Assembly: GCA_016714765.1 (NCBI GenBank) | Contig: JADKCF010000021.1 | Span: 1-47,093 of the forward strand | Direction: 5' to 3' | Source of the DNA: Saprospiraceae bacterium | GTDB lineage: Bacteria; Bacteroidota; Bacteroidia; Chitinophagales; Saprospiraceae | DNA: 47,093 nt | In this document: positions 37,380 through 47,093 of the stretch, one piece after another | Numbering within the stretch: the first letter of the stretch is position 1 | How the letters are laid out: each line of letters opens with the position of its first letter | Translations under genes and position numbers: made by a program | The notes under the pieces: generated by a model | Told to the model about the DNA's origin: nothing | What the model saw: the letters and a program-made list of their open reading frames with translations, nothing else | Database searches by the model: none

Positions 37380-39194
37380 TTATAGTTTGTCGCCTTGCAG
37401 TTTTTTGTAACGGCTTCTGGCTTCTGTTGCAAAAGTATTGCCATTGTAATCAACAAATATTTTTTCATACAGGGTTTTGGTTTTCTCAGGCTCACTAAGT
37501 TTGGTCTCGTATAGTTCTGCCAGTTCAAAAAGTGCATTGTCAGCTCTGATTTCTTCAGGATATTTCTCAATGATAGTCTGATACATACTGATCATATCTT
37601 CAGTTTTTCTCAGTTTGCGAAAAATTTGCGCTTTGGTATACAATACATCATCATCCAGACTGTGATCAGGAAACAATATTTTAATTGAGTCCAGTTTCTG
37701 CAGTGCTTCTGTGTATTTATTCTGAAAAGCCAGAAGATCAGCCTCTGCAAATATCCTGAGCGTGACTTCTGTAGTGTCCATACCCAGATTGTCGAGAATA
37801 AAAACCGACATATCTATGGCATCATTGGAAATGAGTTTGGATGTAGCCCCCTTGAGTATTTTAAATTGCTCCTGAGCCCATTCAAAATCTCCCGCATAAT
37901 AGGATAGCTTTGCATTTCGGTATCTGGCATATTCACCTGTCTGACCTTCTTTAAAATCTTTGTCTACCTGACTGAATAACAAGCTTGACTCCCATCTGTC
38001 CCCGTTCATCAGGTAATAATCACCCAGTGATAGCTTTGTTTTGGCTACTATCTCCGGATGCAGGCCGCCGAATAGTCTTAGTTCTTCCAGTATCATGATA
38101 GCAGTATCAAGTTCATTGACATATAATGCTTCAAAGTCAGCGAACTCCTGCATGAGTGTCGCTGTCTGGGTATTTCTGCCCATTTCATTCAGAAATGAAA
38201 CATATTCACCTTTCAGGTTGAGCAGGTCCTCTTTTGAATAATTAAAATTTTCTGTTACCTTGGCTTTTTTACTGTTGAGCAATCCTCTTTTTGCATCCAG
38301 ATAGTAGCTTGTATTTCGCCCATGGTTGGTGACAATATAGCTGTAGGCATCTATAGCATTAGTATAATCCTTATCTTTAAAAATGATATCCGCCAGATTA
38401 TACACACGTCCCCCATTTTCTTCAAACTGCCTATCCAGTGCTTTGGCTTGTCTCAAAGCTTTGTCATATTCTTTCTTTTGGATGAAAGTCCACTGAAGCA
38501 ATTCGCCGTAATGCGGAATATCTGCTTTCTCCTGAATTTTTTGATAAAGCTGTTTTTGCAGCTCCGGATAATCTGCCTCTGTCAAAAATCTTTGAAGGCT
38601 TGTTTGGATATTGAGGCTGGAAGGTTCTTTTTCAGCAGTAAAGAGATAATATTTTATCATGTTTCTAATATCGCCCTGTCGTCTATATAGATCTGCTAGA
38701 TTGTAATCATAAAGATGCTGGACATTGGACATTTTTTCGCCTTTCAGGTAGGTCTCAATGGCCAGATCGTACTTGGCCAGATTCGTAAAAGTATTGGCCA
38801 GGTTGGTGATGTTAGTAGGATCCGGATTAAGATTATTGATGGCCTTTCGGAATTCTTCATTGGCTTTTTCAGGAAACCCCTGACGATCGAGCAGGTTGCC
38901 ATTGGTTACATACAGTGACACATCACCTGGGTTTTTCTTCAGTTCAGCCTGTATTACCTGGGCTGCCAGAGTATAGTTTTTTAGGTCTATGAGACACTGA
39001 ATATAGAGATTGAAATAGGATTTACTATTAGGGCTTTCCTTATAAAGAGTTTCATAAAGTTCGGCTGCTTTTTCATACTCTCCGGAGTTGTAATACTCAT
39101 TAGCCAGCCTATATTTTTGCTGACCCATACCAGACGACAGCATTGCAAATACAATGGTTGTTACAGTCAGGAGTTTTCTTAAAGGACCGTTCAT
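37380..39194 (-). CDS. Exported TPR-repeat protein
   Basis: The protein has 604 residues from ATG 39194 (MNGPLRKLLTVTTIVFAMLS), which gives a signal peptide cut after GMGQ; the frame is open further upstream but adds no signal-like sequence. The mature part is tetratricopeptide repeats throughout, e.g. YYNSGEYEKAAELYETLYKE, NLADLYRRQGDIRNMIKYY and LFELAELYETKLSEPEKTK, resembling the periplasmic TPR proteins of Bacteroidota. It lies between the peptidase-PD40-barrel gene (68 bases upstream) and DUF4286, so the three probably form one operon. The frame is intact. Confidence 0.85.
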   Translation of the reverse strand: MNGPLRKLLTVTTIVFAMLSSGMGQQKYRLANEYYNSGEYEKAAELYETLYKESPNSKSYFNLYIQCLIDLKNYTLAAQVIQAELKKNPGDVSLYVTNGNLLDRQGFPEKANEEFRKAINNLNPDPTNITNLANTFTNLAKYDLAIETYLKGEKMSNVQHLYDYNLADLYRRQGDIRNMIKYYLFTAEKEPSSLNIQTSLQRFLTEADYPELQKQLYQKIQEKADIPHYGELLQWTFIQKKEYDKALRQAKALDRQFEENGGRVYNLADIIFKDKDYTNAIDAYSYIVTNHGRNTSYYLDAKRGLLNSKKAKVTENFNYSKEDLLNLKGEYVSFLNEMGRNTQTATLMQEFADFEALYVNELDTAIMILEELRLFGGLHPEIVAKTKLSLGDYYLMNGDRWESSLLFSQVDKDFKEGQTGEYARYRNAKLSYYAGDFEWAQEQFKILKGATSKLISNDAIDMSVFILDNLGMDTTEVTLRIFAEADLLAFQNKYTEALQKLDSIKILFPDHSLDDDVLYTKAQIFRKLRKTEDMISMYQTIIEKYPEEIRADNALFELAELYETKLSEPEKTKTLYEKIFVDYNGNTFATEARSRYKKLQGDKL

Positions 39195-39262
39195 TTTATT
39201 TTCCAGATTTGAATCTTTACAAACTACCAACAAATGTAATTAAAATAAAGTTTCGGCAAGAC

Positions 39263-42200
39263 TTACCAACCAGGTATTAAATTAAGGCCAAACCTAAATC
39301 TGCTACCCTGTAAAAGTGGCATGGCATAATATGGTTCTATGACAAGTGCTCCGAATAGATTGATTCTCATGGACGCTCCTACAGAAGTTACAAGTGTAGG
39401 TTTCGAAATCTTGGCTTCATACAATGGGTTGCCGCTATTATCTACAATGATGTTTCCTTCTACATCCCTGAGTATGACATCCTGCAGTTTACCATCCGAA
39501 AAATCACTAAAACTATCAAATGCCACACCTGAGTCCACAAACAGATTTATATCTGAAAGTAGAAAGGAAGAAGAAATCAGTGCCAGCCGTTTAGGTCCTG
39601 TAAAGGGTAAACGGACCTCAATACTACCAAGCATCATCTTGGATCCCAACAGCTGACTGAATGTAAGACCCAACTCAGTCACATCGTTAGATATTATAGA
39701 TCCCAATCCTCTTACAAAGCCCATATTCCCTATAAAAAGAGGGTAGATACTGGAAGTATGTTTTTCCCATCGAAAATAAGAAGTACCCCTGACGGCAATA
39801 CTGACCGGTTTCATCCAAAAATATTTACGCCCGTCAGCCAGCAAACCTGTATACTCATTATTGCCAAAATATTGTTCAGCATTGATTCTGAATCTGTGCC
39901 CAGCCAGTGGTGCGGTGACGCCAAAGAAGGAATTGTCACCCACCAGACCTATATTGACATTGGCACCCAAGCCTTTTTGTATTGTGTAATAATTGTCAAT
40001 GGCTAGCCTGTCTTCGGTAGGAATCCGCTGTCTCTCTGATGCCACGAGCTGGTAACCCGAAAACTGATCACCTACATAGTAATCACTGTATTCATCCCAT
40101 CTGAAACTGCGGGCAGTACCTGCCAGGCCACCCTCCAGTCTTAGGGTAGTACTAAAAGGAAAGTGAGCAAAAAGACTCACTGTCTGATCAAAAATCCGAA
40201 TCAGATTGGTGGCATCCTTGATGGCTGGTATATTATTGCCATCTCGGTCGGTTACAGTCGCCTGTTCATAATATTGGTATCCTGTTCGCAAGGGTGAGTG
40301 GCTGATACCCACACCCCATGCCAGTGGCTTTTTTCGATTGATATAAGTGACTACTCCACCCATATCGAGTATTTCGCCATTGAGAGCCACCTGAGAGTAT
40401 AACTGATGGTTGCCCAGCATATCTCCGAAAAGCATGTCTAACCCTCCTTGTAAGCCGGTATTGTTGCCAAAAGAACTATTATTATTAACACCGACGCCGA
40501 CACCACCACCACCGCCAATATAATCCAGTTGGAAATGAGGCTTATAAGGCAGTTTTTTAATGTCGGGCTCCTGATTTTTCAGATCTTCATCGGCCTGATG
40601 AAAACTGTTAGAAACGATGGCTTTTTTATTTATTGCGGCTCCCGGTAGCATACCCAGGCTTTGGTTTATAGTATTGGTATCTTCTATCCATTTATTCAAT
40701 AACTGATCAGATGAGGCTTCAATAATGGTATATTTACTATCATGATAGTGGGTATAAAGTACCCTGTCTTTTTTACTGCTGGCAGTTATCATAGGAGATA
40801 TGTTGCTGATGCCGCTGATACCAGTCAGTAAGTCAGTCATCTGGTAAACCCGGCCGTTGGTTTGGTCGTATTTATACATATTGCGCAAGCCGTCTCTGTC
40901 ACTTACAAAATAGAAATTGTCATTGTGATCAAAAACCGGGTTTAAATTGTCTGCACCATGGAAAAAATTAAAAACCCGGATGTTTCCAGCCGGATAATCC
41001 ATTTCTGCGATATCGTAGGTGTACTTACCTTCAGTGCGCCCTTCTGTTATACTGTTTTTATCATAGCAAAATATAAGCTTGCTACCATCAGATGAAAAAC
41101 TGGCCATATTTTCGCTGTAAATGTCATTCGTAAGTTGGGTAGCTTTTTTTGTTTTGAGGTTGATGCTATAAAGGTCTGGTTGTCCTTCCATTAGTCCTGT
41201 CACCACTATCTCTTTACCATTGGGGTGATAGACTGGATTGACAAATGCATCCAACTTGGATACGCTTATGGTTTGGATGGTTTTTCCATTATCCGCATCT
41301 TTTATCACAAGTACATTTTTTCCTTTTTTGATACCTACAAAAGCAAAATCTTTACCGTTGGGAGACCATGCACCGGATGACTCCAGCACATTCATATAGT
41401 CAAGATCTCCTGACTGAGAAAGACTGGTAACCTTTTTTAGAATGGTACCTTTGTTAGCGTCGGCAAGATACAGGTCTGTATTGAACAAATCTTTTTCTGA
41501 AAGGAAAATGACATACTTCCCATTGGGACTAATGGCCGGAGACACATTCATATTACCGCATTATCTTCTGATATCAGTTTTTGCCTTGCGGTTTTTCTTT
41601 TCTGTCTTTGAGCAAAGGGCTGTATTGATCTTTTAGTGCAGTATGCCATAATTGCGAAATAGTTTTGGTATCCTGACCAAAAGTTATGATAAATCCTGCT
41701 TCAAGTCCATACATAGCAGTGTTCATAAACATCTTATTGAGTTTATCATCTCCATAGTATCCACCCAGGAAAGCCAAGAGTGATTGCCCGTATCTGTATG
41801 GAAAATATTTGGCAGTGTTTAATTTACTAATTTCCGGCAGTATATTATTGATGACAGCATCTCTCATCCACATGGCTGTAAAAGGATCTTTGTTACCAAG
41901 TGAAAAGTATTCAGCCATACCTTCTATCATCCAGAGCGGTGTGTTGGCAAGTGACTGCAGAGAAGTAGAGTCTCCATTGATTATATTGTTGTACTGGAAA
42001 GCATGTACCATTTCATGCACAAGCACATGGTGCGTGCTTTGTAGTGAAAAGGATAATGGAATCACTATTCTGTTTTTGAGCGCTTCGGTCACTCCGCCCG
42101 TTCCAATGCCTATATCGCCGGAAATGGTATTGGTCTGCTGAAATTCGGCGTGATTATTATAAACGATGATAGGATTTTTGAATAAAATGTCTTTTCCGAA

Positions 42201-42416
42201 TATCTTTCTGTGATTGTCATACCACTGTTCAGAAATCTTTGAGAGATATGTGGTCATCTGATCGTTTTTCAGATAGTGGTGTATCTTGAAATGTGGTGTC
42301 TCATTTATCTTAAAATCAAAAGTCCTGTATCTGGGTTTATTACGTCCGAAATACTGGGCATCTGCATGTAAACCTGCCAAGAGCAGCAACAAGGTAATAA
42401 AAATCAACTTTTTCAT
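39263..42416 (-). CDS. Peptidase MA-like / PD40 (TolB-like) propeller / BamA-like barrel fusion; frameshifted in the linker
   Basis: This is one surface protein of about 1,050 residues. After the signal peptide (ending GLHADAQ) comes a gluzincin-type metallopeptidase domain with H134-E135-M-V-H138 in LVHEMVHAFQY and a third ligand candidate E165/E169 in WMIEGMAEYFS. It is followed by WD40/PD40 propeller repeats (SPAISPNGKYVIFLSEKD, SGAWSPNGKDFAFVG, NPVYHPNGKEIVVTG) and a C-terminal barrel of the Omp85/BamA surface-antigen type (PFTGPKRLALISSSFLLSDINLFVDSG). The open frames meet near 41552-41572, where two single-base changes restore KLISEDNAVNMNVSPA. I therefore do not treat the second part as a separate gene. 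It heads an operon with the TPR and DUF4286 genes. Confidence 0.85.
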
Positions 42417-42612
42417 TTCTTAAGATTTAATATTCTCATTAATAACATATTCCGACGATAAAAAATTAAAAAGAATACAGGATTTAGCAAAAAATTAATA
42501 AAAAAAAGGATTTAAAAGCCGAGTTAAAGGAGTCATTGGATATATCATTCAGGAGGGACTTTTTTTAATAGAAATGGGTAATAATTGAATACAAACTATA
42601 TTTCTTGCCATT

Positions 42613-42656
42613 TTACACTTAAAAAAAGTTATTTTTATTCTAATGTTAAAGTGTAA
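42613..42656. repeat. Inverted repeat TTACACTT...AAGTGTAA
   Basis: TTACACTT (42613-42620) and AAGTGTAA (42649-42656) are exact 8-base inverted arms, 28 bases apart, about 70 bases before the promoter box of the glycosyltransferase gene. It may be an operator or chance in AT-rich DNA. Confidence 0.35.
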
Positions 42657-42727
42657 TATAATGATTTAATCATGGTTGTGTGGATGTCTGCTTGCATTTC
42701 ATCAGAATATATATGACTTATTTTAGG

Positions 42728-42735
42728 TACTTTTG
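42728..42735 (+). promoter_or_regulatory. Putative -7 promoter box (TACTTTTG) for the glycosyltransferase gene
   Basis: TACTTTTGCC matches TAnnTTTG and lies 22 bases before ATG 42758, the same short spacing as at 9440. Confidence 0.55.
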
Positions 42736-42757
42736 CCGGTAATTTATTGTTATAACC

Positions 42758-43627
42758 ATGAATGTTACAGGATTTACTTTCATTAGAAATGCCATTAAAT
42801 TTGATTACCCGATAGTGGAGGCTATCTTGTCAGTTTTGCCACTTTGTGATGAATTTGTGGTAGCTGTAGGAAATTCGCAAGACGATACTCTGACATTGAT
42901 AAAAACTATAAAATCGACCAAAATCAGAATCATAGAAACTACATGGGATGATTCCCTAAGAGATGGAGGGAGGGTGCTTGCTTTGGAGACGGACAAAGCT
43001 TTTCAGGCTATAAGTGGAAGAGCTGACTGGTGTTTTTACATACAGGGGGACGAGGTTGTACACGAAAAATATCATGATGCCATCAGAATGGCTATGCACC
43101 ACCATCTGACAGACGATAAAGTAGATGGGTTGCTTTTTAAATATTTACATTTTTATGGCTCCTACGATTATATTGCTACCTCCTCCAAATGGTATAAAAA
43201 TGAAATCAGAATAGTCAGAAACAACAAGCGTATTTATTCTTTCAGGGATGCTCAGGGCTTCAGAAAAGAGGACGACAAAATGCTGCGAGTCAAACAAGTA
43301 GATGCATACATCTATCATTATGGATGGGTAAAGCCTCCTGTGAACATGCAACTCAAACAAAAAAGTTTCCAAAAACTTTGGCACGATGATCATTGGGTAG
43401 AAAAAAATGTTGCCAAGTCAGATGTATTTGATTACTCAGGAATAGACATATTAGAACACTTTAAAGGCACACATCCTGAAGTAATGAAAAATCGTATACA
43501 ACGGCTCAACTGGACATTTGATCATGATATTTCACTTAACAGAATACGTATAAAAGAAAGGTTTAAAAACCTCTTAATGAAATATTTTGGCTGGGATTTG
43601 AATTATCGCAACTATAAAAAAATTTAA
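42758..43627 (+). CDS. Family 2 glycosyltransferase
   Basis: This is a 289-residue cytosolic GT-A protein. The N-terminal strand GFTFIRNAIKFDYPIVEAILSVLP and the nucleotide-binding core DEFVVAVGNSQDD...ETTWDD are typical of GT2 enzymes. IQGDEVVHE provides the acidic metal/nucleotide site (QxDE type). The middle HFYGSYDYIATSSKWYKNEIRIVRN and the C-terminal HYGWVKPP match a GT2 group common in Bacteroidota. It probably builds a surface glycan; donor and acceptor are unknown. It is single, intact, has its own promoter box and ends at a strong terminator. Confidence 0.85.
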   Translation: MNVTGFTFIRNAIKFDYPIVEAILSVLPLCDEFVVAVGNSQDDTLTLIKTIKSTKIRIIETTWDDSLRDGGRVLALETDKAFQAISGRADWCFYIQGDEVVHEKYHDAIRMAMHHHLTDDKVDGLLFKYLHFYGSYDYIATSSKWYKNEIRIVRNNKRIYSFRDAQGFRKEDDKMLRVKQVDAYIYHYGWVKPPVNMQLKQKSFQKLWHDDHWVEKNVAKSDVFDYSGIDILEHFKGTHPEVMKNRIQRLNWTFDHDISLNRIRIKERFKNLLMKYFGWDLNYRNYKKI

Positions 43628-43642
43628 AGTTATTTTTTAAAT

Positions 43643-43681
43643 AAAAAGATGCAGTCAACTTAAAAGAAGCTGCATCTTTTT
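43643..43681. terminator. Bidirectional rho-independent terminator between the glycosyltransferase and ileS
   Basis: AAAAAGATGCAG (43643-43654) pairs perfectly with CTGCATCTTTTT (43670-43681), 12 bp around a 15-base loop. A and T runs flank both sides, so it can end transcripts from both convergent genes. Confidence 0.88.
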
Positions 43682-43721
43682 GATCAATAGTCTGTGTTAA
43701 TGAGCTTAAAAATTGAAAATA

Positions 43722-46700
43722 TTAAACTCTTTGTATTTGTATTCTGAGACTCAGTTCTTCTGTTATCTCTACCGATTCGCCTTTTGTTGCTTCGCCTAAA
43801 GAAATCGATGTTCCCAACACTTCTGCCTTGATGTATTCGCCAAAATGAGATACAGCATCACTGATGATTTCATGATTTTCGATCTCTATTGTTATTTTGT
43901 CAGTGACGTTAAAGTCACTGGTTTTTCGAATATTCTGTATTCTGTTAACAAGCTCCCTGGCGACGCCTTCAGCAATCAGTTCGTCAGAAAGACTGATATC
44001 AAGAGCTACTGTGATATCTTTGTCTATTGCCACCTGCCAACCTGGGATTTCGTCAAAGCTTATCTCTACATCCCTCATTGGAGAGCATATATCTGTCACC
44101 GTCTATCTCTATGATGTATTGATCGGTTTTCTCCAGTTCAGTGATGGACTTCTGATCCATTTCTTGTATCATTTGAGCGCCGGCCTTCATATTTTTACCT
44201 AGTAACTTACCTAATGTTTTAAAGTTTGCTTTAGCTTTTTTGTTGATAAATCCTTCTGTATCGGTGATGTACTCTATTTCTTTGACATTCACCTCTGAGA
44301 GAATGAGTTCCTTTACGGCATCTATCTGACTGATGAAGGATGGATCCAATATAGGTAATAATATTTTTTTCAATGGCTGTCTCACCCGCAGTCCTTCTTT
44401 TTTTCTTATCGAAAGTACCAGTGATGATATCCTTTGTGCATAATCCATACGTTGCTCCAGATCTTTGTCAATAGCAGCGGGGTCTGATATTGGGTAATCA
44501 GCCAGATGTACGGACTCATGATTTTCTAATCCGGTGGCGTCATTTAGATTTTTGTACAACCAATCTGCAAACATAGGAGCCACAGGCGCTGTGAGTTTTG
44601 ACAAGGTAGACAAACACTCATACAGGGTCTGATATGCGGCTATTTTATCGTCAGAATATTCTCCTTTCCAGAACCTTCTTCTGCAAAGTCTTACATACCA
44701 GTTGCTCAGGTGCTCATCCACAAAAGCCATTATTTTTCGGGTGGCGTTAGTAGGTTCGTAGTCTGAAAACTCGTCAGATACTTCTTTGACCAATGAGTTA
44801 AGCAATGAAATGATCCATTTGTCTATTTCCTGCCTTTGATCTAATGGAAAGCGTTTTTCAGAATAGCAGAAGCCATCAATATTGGCGTATAAACTAAAAA
44901 AGGAGTAAGTATTAAAAAGGGTTCCAAAAAATTTCCGGCGTACTTCATCGATACCTTCCAGATCAAACTTTAGATTATCCCAGGGTTGAGCATTGGAGAT
45001 CATATACCAACGTGTAGCATCAGCGCCGTACTCAGCGATGGTTTCGAATGGGTCTATGACATTGCCCAGACGTTTTGACATTTTTACACCATCTTTGTCA
45101 AGGACAAGCCCGTTGGATACAACATTTTTAAATGCAACGCTTTCGAATACCATACTAGCTATGGCATGTAAGGTAAAAAACCATCCTCTTGTCTGGTCCA
45201 CACCCTCAGCAATAAAATCTGCAGGGAATGTGATACCCTTGTCTATAAAATCCCGGTTTTGCATAGGATAGTGCCATTGTGCATAAGGCATAGCACCTGA
45301 GTCAAACCATACATCTATGAGGTCCAGCTCACGTTTCATAGGCTTACCGGACTTTGATACGAGGATTACACTATCTATGTATGGTCTGTGTAAATCCTCA
45401 GGTGTCACCTGATTCAAACCAAGGCTGGAATTCGCTTTGGATATTTCGATGGTCAACTCATCTATAGAAGCTATACAACATTCTTCAGTAGCATCTTCTG
45501 TACGCCATATAGGCAATGGTATACCCCAGTATCGGGATCTGGAGAGATTCCAGTCATTGAGATTTTCGAGCCAGTTTCCAAATCTTTTTTCACCAGTATG
45601 TGCCGGCTTCCAGTTTATGGTTTTGTTGAGTTCTATCATCTTGTCTTTCATCGCTGTACTTCGTATAAACCAGCTATCCAGCGGATAATAAAGAACGGGT
45701 TTGTCAGTACGCCAGCAATGTGGGTATGTGTGCAGGTACTTTTCTACTTTGAAAGCTTTATTTTCTTCCTTCAGCTTGATAGCCAGTTCTACATCTACAG
45801 ATCTTTCAGGTGCTTCACCATCAGGATAATATTCATTTTTGACATACTTACCTCCTATTTCTTCGAGATTGGCTCTGAATTTTCCTTGCAGATCCACCAG
45901 TGGTACAGGATTTCCCATTTCGTCCATTACCAATAAAGGCGGCACTTCAGGATTTGCTTCCTTGGCTACTTTGGCATCATCGGCCCCAAAAGTAGGGGCT
46001 GTATGTACGACACCTGTACCATCTTCTGTCGTCACAAAGTGGCCCGGTATGACCCTGAATGCATCTTCCGGATTCTGATAAGGCATTGCATATTTCAGCA
46101 ACTGTTCGTATCTGATGCCAACAAGATCTTGTCCTTTACATTCAGTGACAATATAGTAAGGAATCTTTTTGTCTGACTGGTTAAAAGACAAAAGGTGGTC
46201 GACTGAATCTGTCTTTTCAAATTTGCCTGCAAATTGTTTTTCTACCAATGCTTTGGCAAGTATTACATTGATAGGTTTAAAAGTATATTGATTGTAAGTT
46301 TTTATGAGAACATAATCTATTTTAGGGCCTACAGTCAGAGCCGTATTAGATGGCAGTGTCCATGGTGTAGTCGTCCATGCCAGGATATATACATCTCCAT
46401 GACCATGTAAAAAATCAGGCAGACTTTCTCTTTTAGTGAGGAATTGTGCAACAATAGTTGTATCTGTCACATCTTTATAGCATCCGGGTTGGTTCAGTTC
46501 ATGCGAACTCAGGCCTGTACCTGCTGCTGGCGAATATGGCTGTATTGTATATCCTTTGTACAAGAGGTTTTTTTTGTAAAGCTGGCCTAACAGCCACCAT
46601 ACTGACTCTATATATTCGTTATTGAAAGTAATGTAGGGATTGTCCAGATCCACCCAATACCCCATTTTTCTGGTGATATCGTCCCACAGATCCTTATATT

Positions 46701-47082
46701 GCATGACAGTCTCCCGGCATTTGGCATTATACTCATCTACTGTAATTTTAGTACCTATATCTTCTTTAGTTATGCCAAGTACTTTTTCTACCGAAAGTTC
46801 GATAGGCAAACCATGTGTATCCCATCCACCTTTGCGTTCTACCCGTTTGCCTTTCATAGTCTGAAAACGACAGAAAATATCCTTGACCGTTCGTCCCATG
46901 ACATGATGAATACCCGGCTTGCCATTGGCAGAAGGCGGGCCTTCATAAAAAACGAAACTGTTGTCTACCGGTCGTTGTTCAACACTTTTTTTAAAGATAT
47001 CGTTAGTCTCCCAGAATGATCTGATTTTCTTATCTATTTCCGGTAAGTTAAGTTGTTTAAGATCATCATTATATCTTGCCAT
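43722..47082 (-). CDS. ileS: Isoleucine--tRNA ligase (IleRS); one frameshift near the C-terminus
   Basis: The enzyme charges tRNA-Ile and edits misactivated valine. It is a class I synthetase of about 1,120 residues, the normal Bacteroidota length. The HIGH-equivalent is GKPGIHH (residues 55-60) and KMSKR is at 667-671; between them lies the editing domain, and WDTHGLPIE and ADFIAEGVDQTRGWFFTLH are typical. The anticodon-binding domain follows. The start is ATG 47082. The long frame ends at 44053, but the family continues in the frame covering 44099-43722 (DVEISFDEIPGWQVAIDKD... ending RIQIQRV). Removing one G near 44090 (GAGGGATGTA) joins them. Because the gene is essential this is very probably a sequencing error. 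The start is 11 bases from the window edge. Confidence 0.94.
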
Positions 47083-47093
47083 ATTTCTGCACA

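Larger units (their letters stand above)
42417..42757. other. 341-base AT-rich gap between divergent genes
   Basis: No gene is seen here. The only structures I can support are the inverted repeat at 42613-42656 and the plus-strand promoter box at 42728. No clear promoter match was found for the minus-strand fusion gene. Confidence 0.6.

Noticed and set aside
39263..41551. Independent PD40-barrel gene starting MNVSPAISPNG
   Set aside because: It has no signal peptide although it is an outer-membrane barrel; the signal and peptidase domain are supplied by the frame directly upstream.
43722..44099. Separate small gene after ileS
   Set aside because: It matches the C-terminal part of IleRS and joins the main frame after removal of one base.
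1..47093. tRNA genes, CRISPR arrays, insertion sequences, phage genes, toxin-antitoxin or restriction-type defence genes
   Set aside because: No repeat-spacer pattern, transposase, integrase, nuclease-defence pair or cloverleaf-like sequence was found on either strand by reading; a dedicated scan was not possible.

Overview
The window looks like chromosomal DNA of a Bacteroidota bacterium, most likely of the Saprospiraceae/Saprospiria kind (inference). Support: low GC; TonB receptor plus DUF4249 pairing; a DUF5723 barrel; a nuclease with a type IX secretion (Por) sorting domain; DUF4286; many lipoprotein signals; almost no Shine-Dalgarno sequences; and repeated TAnnTTTG boxes, the Bacteroidota -7 promoter element. 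No tRNA, rRNA, CRISPR array, insertion sequence or prophage gene was seen. Most of the content is housekeeping plus cell-envelope genes.

Layout. 1-5.5 kb (minus): an overlapping operon of two large paralogous FG-GAP/ASPIC-UnbV lipoproteins with a small membrane protein between them. 5.6-9.4 kb (plus): a TonB-dependent receptor and its DUF4249 lipoprotein. 9.4-14.9 kb (plus): class A penicillin-binding protein, mtaB, VanZ-like protein and tonB, closed by a strong terminator. 15.0-19.3 kb: thioredoxin-like protein (minus), truA, a TMTC-like GT-C/TPR membrane protein, a very basic small exported protein (minus) and a small lipoprotein. 19.4-26.1 kb (plus): lipoprotein + DUF5723 barrel, alpha/beta hydrolase + TPR lipoprotein, aldo/keto reductase, DUF1295 membrane protein. 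26.1-32.4 kb: secreted endonuclease/exonuclease/phosphatase-fold protein (minus), then an operon of three exported amidohydrolase-fold proteins (plus). 32.4-35.8 kb: glyS (minus), cytochrome c-like lipoprotein, outer-membrane barrel. 35.8-47.1 kb: sensor histidine kinase (plus); DUF4286, a TPR protein and a peptidase-PD40-barrel fusion (minus); a family 2 glycosyltransferase (plus); ileS (minus).

Two things matter most. First, many genes, including the essential ileS and a penicillin-binding protein, are broken only by 1-2 base indels, and the other frame restores the family sequence exactly. I read this mainly as sequencing/assembly error and annotate such genes as single spans. The indels are very unevenly spread: about 18 in the first 9.4 kb and none recognised between 18.6 and 35.8 kb, so real decay of the left-hand locus cannot be excluded. 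Second, the amidohydrolase operon holds one protein with a full set of metal-binding residues flanked by two relatives that have lost the HxH metal motif. This is the best candidate in the window for an under-described multi-protein system.
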